Shown here: positions 61,775 through 64,000 of the stretch, in pieces | Numbering within the stretch: the stretch's first letter is position 1 | Layout: every line of letters starts with the position of its first letter | Source: Diphasiastrum complanatum | Lineage: Eukaryota; Streptophyta; Lycopodiopsida; Lycopodiales; Lycopodiaceae | Reading direction: 5' to 3' | Length of the DNA: 64,000 bases | NCBI GenBank assembly: GCA_029204225.1 | Contig: CM055104.1 | Location: 47,748,451-47,812,450, forward strand | Position numbers and translations under genes: made by a program | Notes under the pieces: generated by a model | Database searches by the model: none | Seen by the model: only the letters and a program-made list of their open reading frames with translations | Told to the model about the DNA's origin: nothing

Positions 61775-63938
61775 CTTTGGTTGTTGAAGTCAATGCCTTG
61801 TACTCAGCTTCACAAGAAGTTAGTGAGATTGTATGTTGCTTTTTGGAAAGCCAAGATATTACTCCTCCACAAAGAAATGTTGCAAATGCACTAATGGACT
61901 TCCTATCCATCTTGTCACTTGCAAAATCTGAATTCGAGTAGGCTCTCAAGTGCAAGTTAGATCCTTCATAAAGTATGCTAAAAAATCTAGTACTAGAAAC
62001 ATATCTAAGTACTCTCTTGGCACTTTTCCAATGATGAACTAAAGGAACTTGCATACTTTGACTCAACTTGCTTACACAAAAACTTAAGTCAGGTCTAGTG
62101 ATGGTCAAATAGATTAGAGAGCCTATAAGCTTCCTAAAGAGGGTGATGTCCTCAAAGGATGCTTCATCACCTTCATTAGTTGCTTTTATAACATGCTCCA
62201 TAGGGGTGTCAATCCCCTTACAATCTTTCATACCAAATCTTTCAAGAATGGAAGTAGCATACTTAGATTGACTTATGAAAGTACAACTGCTACTTCTAGA
62301 CACTTCTATCCCAAGTATAAACTTTAGGAAGCCTAGATCTACCATCTTAAACTCACTAGATAAAACTTTTACTTTGCTTATGCCTTCATCATCATTTCCT
62401 GTCAAAATGATGTCATCAACATAAAGTACCAAAATGATGATCATTCCTTCATTACATTTGAAATATAAAGAAGGTTCATAAGCACTTAGTACAAAGCCAA
62501 GAGAATAGAGAAAATCATGCAACCTAGAGTACCAAGCTCTAGGTGCTTGCTTCAAGCCATATAGGCTCTTCCTTAAGTAGCACACCTCTTGCTCCTCACC
62601 AACCTTGATAAAGCCCTCAGGTTGCATCATGTAGATTTCCTCTTCTAAGAAGCCAGTCATTTGTCACATCCATTTGGTAGAGATCCCACTTGAACAAAGT
62701 AGCAATGCAAATGACTAATCTAATAGTTACAAGCTTAGCTACAGGTGCAAATGTTTCTTCATAATCCAATCTTTTTATTTGAAGAAATCCCTTAGAAACA
62801 ATCCTAGCTTTGTACTTACTAATAGATCCATATTGATAGTACTTTATTCTATAAATCCACTTACATGAAAGTGGTTTCTTCCCTCTTGGAAGACTTACAA
62901 GATTCCAAGTATGATTTTCTTCTAATGCATCATACTCTACTTGCATTGCATCTCTCCAAACTTTAGATTTATATGCTTCTTCAAAAGATGATGGTTCTTC
63001 AAGCAATGTAGCTAAGAAGGAGTAAGAGGTAGAAGGCGTAGAGTCTTCCTTTTGCTTTCCCTTGTCCACATAGGTAAGCCTTGAGGGCTCGGCCTTTCTT
63101 CTTGATGAACTTCTTGACCCCTTTTGACTTGGATCCATGTCTCCATCCTCGGGTTTGTCAAGATCCTCCTCAGGTTTGTCAAGATCTTCAATGCACAATG
63201 GGTTAGATCCATTTGACAAGCTCTTAGCAAATTGTCACTCATAAAAAAGTACATCCTTGCTTACCTTTACTTTCTTGGATATAGGATCATATATCCTATA
63301 GCCCTTGCTATTTTCTCCATAGCCAACAAAGATCCCTTTGAAGGAGGTAGCATCTTCCTTCCTTCTTGTCTCCAAAGGGATGTGAGCATAATAAATACAT
63401 CCAAAGATCTTAAAATCTTTTACATTGGGTTTCTTATCAAACAAGGCTTGATAAGGTGAGATCCCATCTATAGCGCTACTAGGAAGTCTATTACACAAGT
63501 AATTAGCACATGTTATAGCTTCTCCCCAAAATGAGAGGGAAAGTGATGCATCAAGTCTTAAAGACTTTGCACACTCACATAAGACTCCTATATTTCCTCT
63601 CGGCCACCCCATTTTGTTGGGGGGTGTAGGAACAAGTGTATTGCAATTTAATGCCATTGATCTCACAAAAGTCTTTCATTTTATTGGAGGTGTACTCTCC
63701 TCCATTATCACATCTTAGTGCTTTGATGGAAGTACTAAGTTGTTTCTCTACTAGAGACTTGAACTTAATGAAAGCTTCATAAACAAGACTTTTCTTTGAT
63801 AGTAACTCAATCCATGTGAATCTAGTACAATCATCTATAAAAGTTACATACATCAAGGTGCCTCCATTACTTGCATGTGAAAAACTATCTACATCAGAAT
63901 GTATGAGATCCAAGGGAGAGAGAGATCTTGATGAAGAT
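61775..63938 (-). pseudogene. Copia-K: pol remnant of the Copia-I family
   Basis: Very close relative of Copia-I (above 90% by eye), from the integrase core (DLIHSDVDSFSHAS, CDNGGEYTS, TPQQNGVAER) through RT (YVDDIILTGN) to the middle of RNase H (FASDKMDRKS, CEAEYKALTSTTK), where homology stops at 61775. A short deletion near 62655 destroys NAFLNG (reads VTNDWLLRR) and shifts the frame. Another frameshift lies near 63600, and small indels include a lost residue in KVKVLSSEF. The right end is interrupted by a gypsy LTR at 63939. Confidence 0.93.
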
Positions 63939-64000
63939 TGTCACACTATACCAACAGGGTTAATATAGATTTTATAGTAAATAATGTCGTTCCCGCAGAG
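63939..64000 (-). repeat. Gypsy-B: LTR end of the Gypsy-A family, inserted in Copia-K
   Basis: The reverse complement matches the last 50 bp of the Gypsy-A LTR (GGAACGACATTATTTACTA, CTATATTAACCCTGTTGGTA, TAGTGTGACA). It interrupts Copia-K integrase sequence after GATGAAGAT. The rest lies beyond the window. Confidence 0.9.

Overview
This window is plant nuclear DNA made almost entirely of nested and broken transposable elements. No host gene can be named with confidence. The evidence for a land plant is that the copia elements use a primer-binding site complementary to initiator tRNA-Met (TGGTATCAGAGC), the copia and gypsy proteins are of plant type, and the broken genes carry short GT/AG introns of 81-93 bp. 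The R2-like LINE and the unusual transposase make me lean towards a fern or another non-flowering plant, with low confidence.

Layout. 1-2616: 3' part of a decayed copia element with its LTR (+). 2625-6141: two broken intron-bearing genes on the minus strand, one of them an RNase H-like transposase (copy 1), with an unrecognised gene converging on it from the plus strand. 6362-6600: a 127-bp AG microsatellite and a fragment of a foldback repeat. 7087-13492: an R2-like LINE (+) split by a deleted copia element (8236-12156). 13493-16858: non-coding DNA full of diverged tandem duplications, ending in an LTR-like segment. 16859-21637: an internally deleted copia element (-) with both LTRs. 21957-23210: a 1.25-kb foldback element with a very strong hairpin. 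23357-27750: decayed copia (+). 28596-53393: one copia element (-) whose two LTRs now lie 24 kb apart. It contains a gypsy element (29356-36690), several retroelement fragments, and an almost pristine copia element (45585-51899, 1326-residue ORF, LTRs differing at about 2 of 862 positions). 53394-55345: older copia remnant (-). 55345-57945: fragment and near-complete copy of a gag-only LTR element. 58177-59810: transposase copy 2 (-). 59811-61774: unassigned and repetitive DNA. 61775-63938: copia (-) of the same family as the young element, cut by a second copy of the gypsy LTR at the window edge.

How the parts relate. The copia elements follow the usual plan: LTR, tRNA primer site, Gag with zinc knuckle, protease, integrase, reverse transcriptase, RNase H, polypurine tract, LTR. 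Only the element at 45585-51899 looks able to encode all of these. Several elements are deleted in a way that keeps packaging sequences but loses enzymes, as expected of non-autonomous copies. The most interesting items are the two-copy RNase H-like transposase with conserved intron positions and its convergent partner gene, the gag-only LTR family, the foldback hairpin, and a palindrome (TTCACACGTGTGAA) that recurs in the LTRs and leaders of several different copia families.
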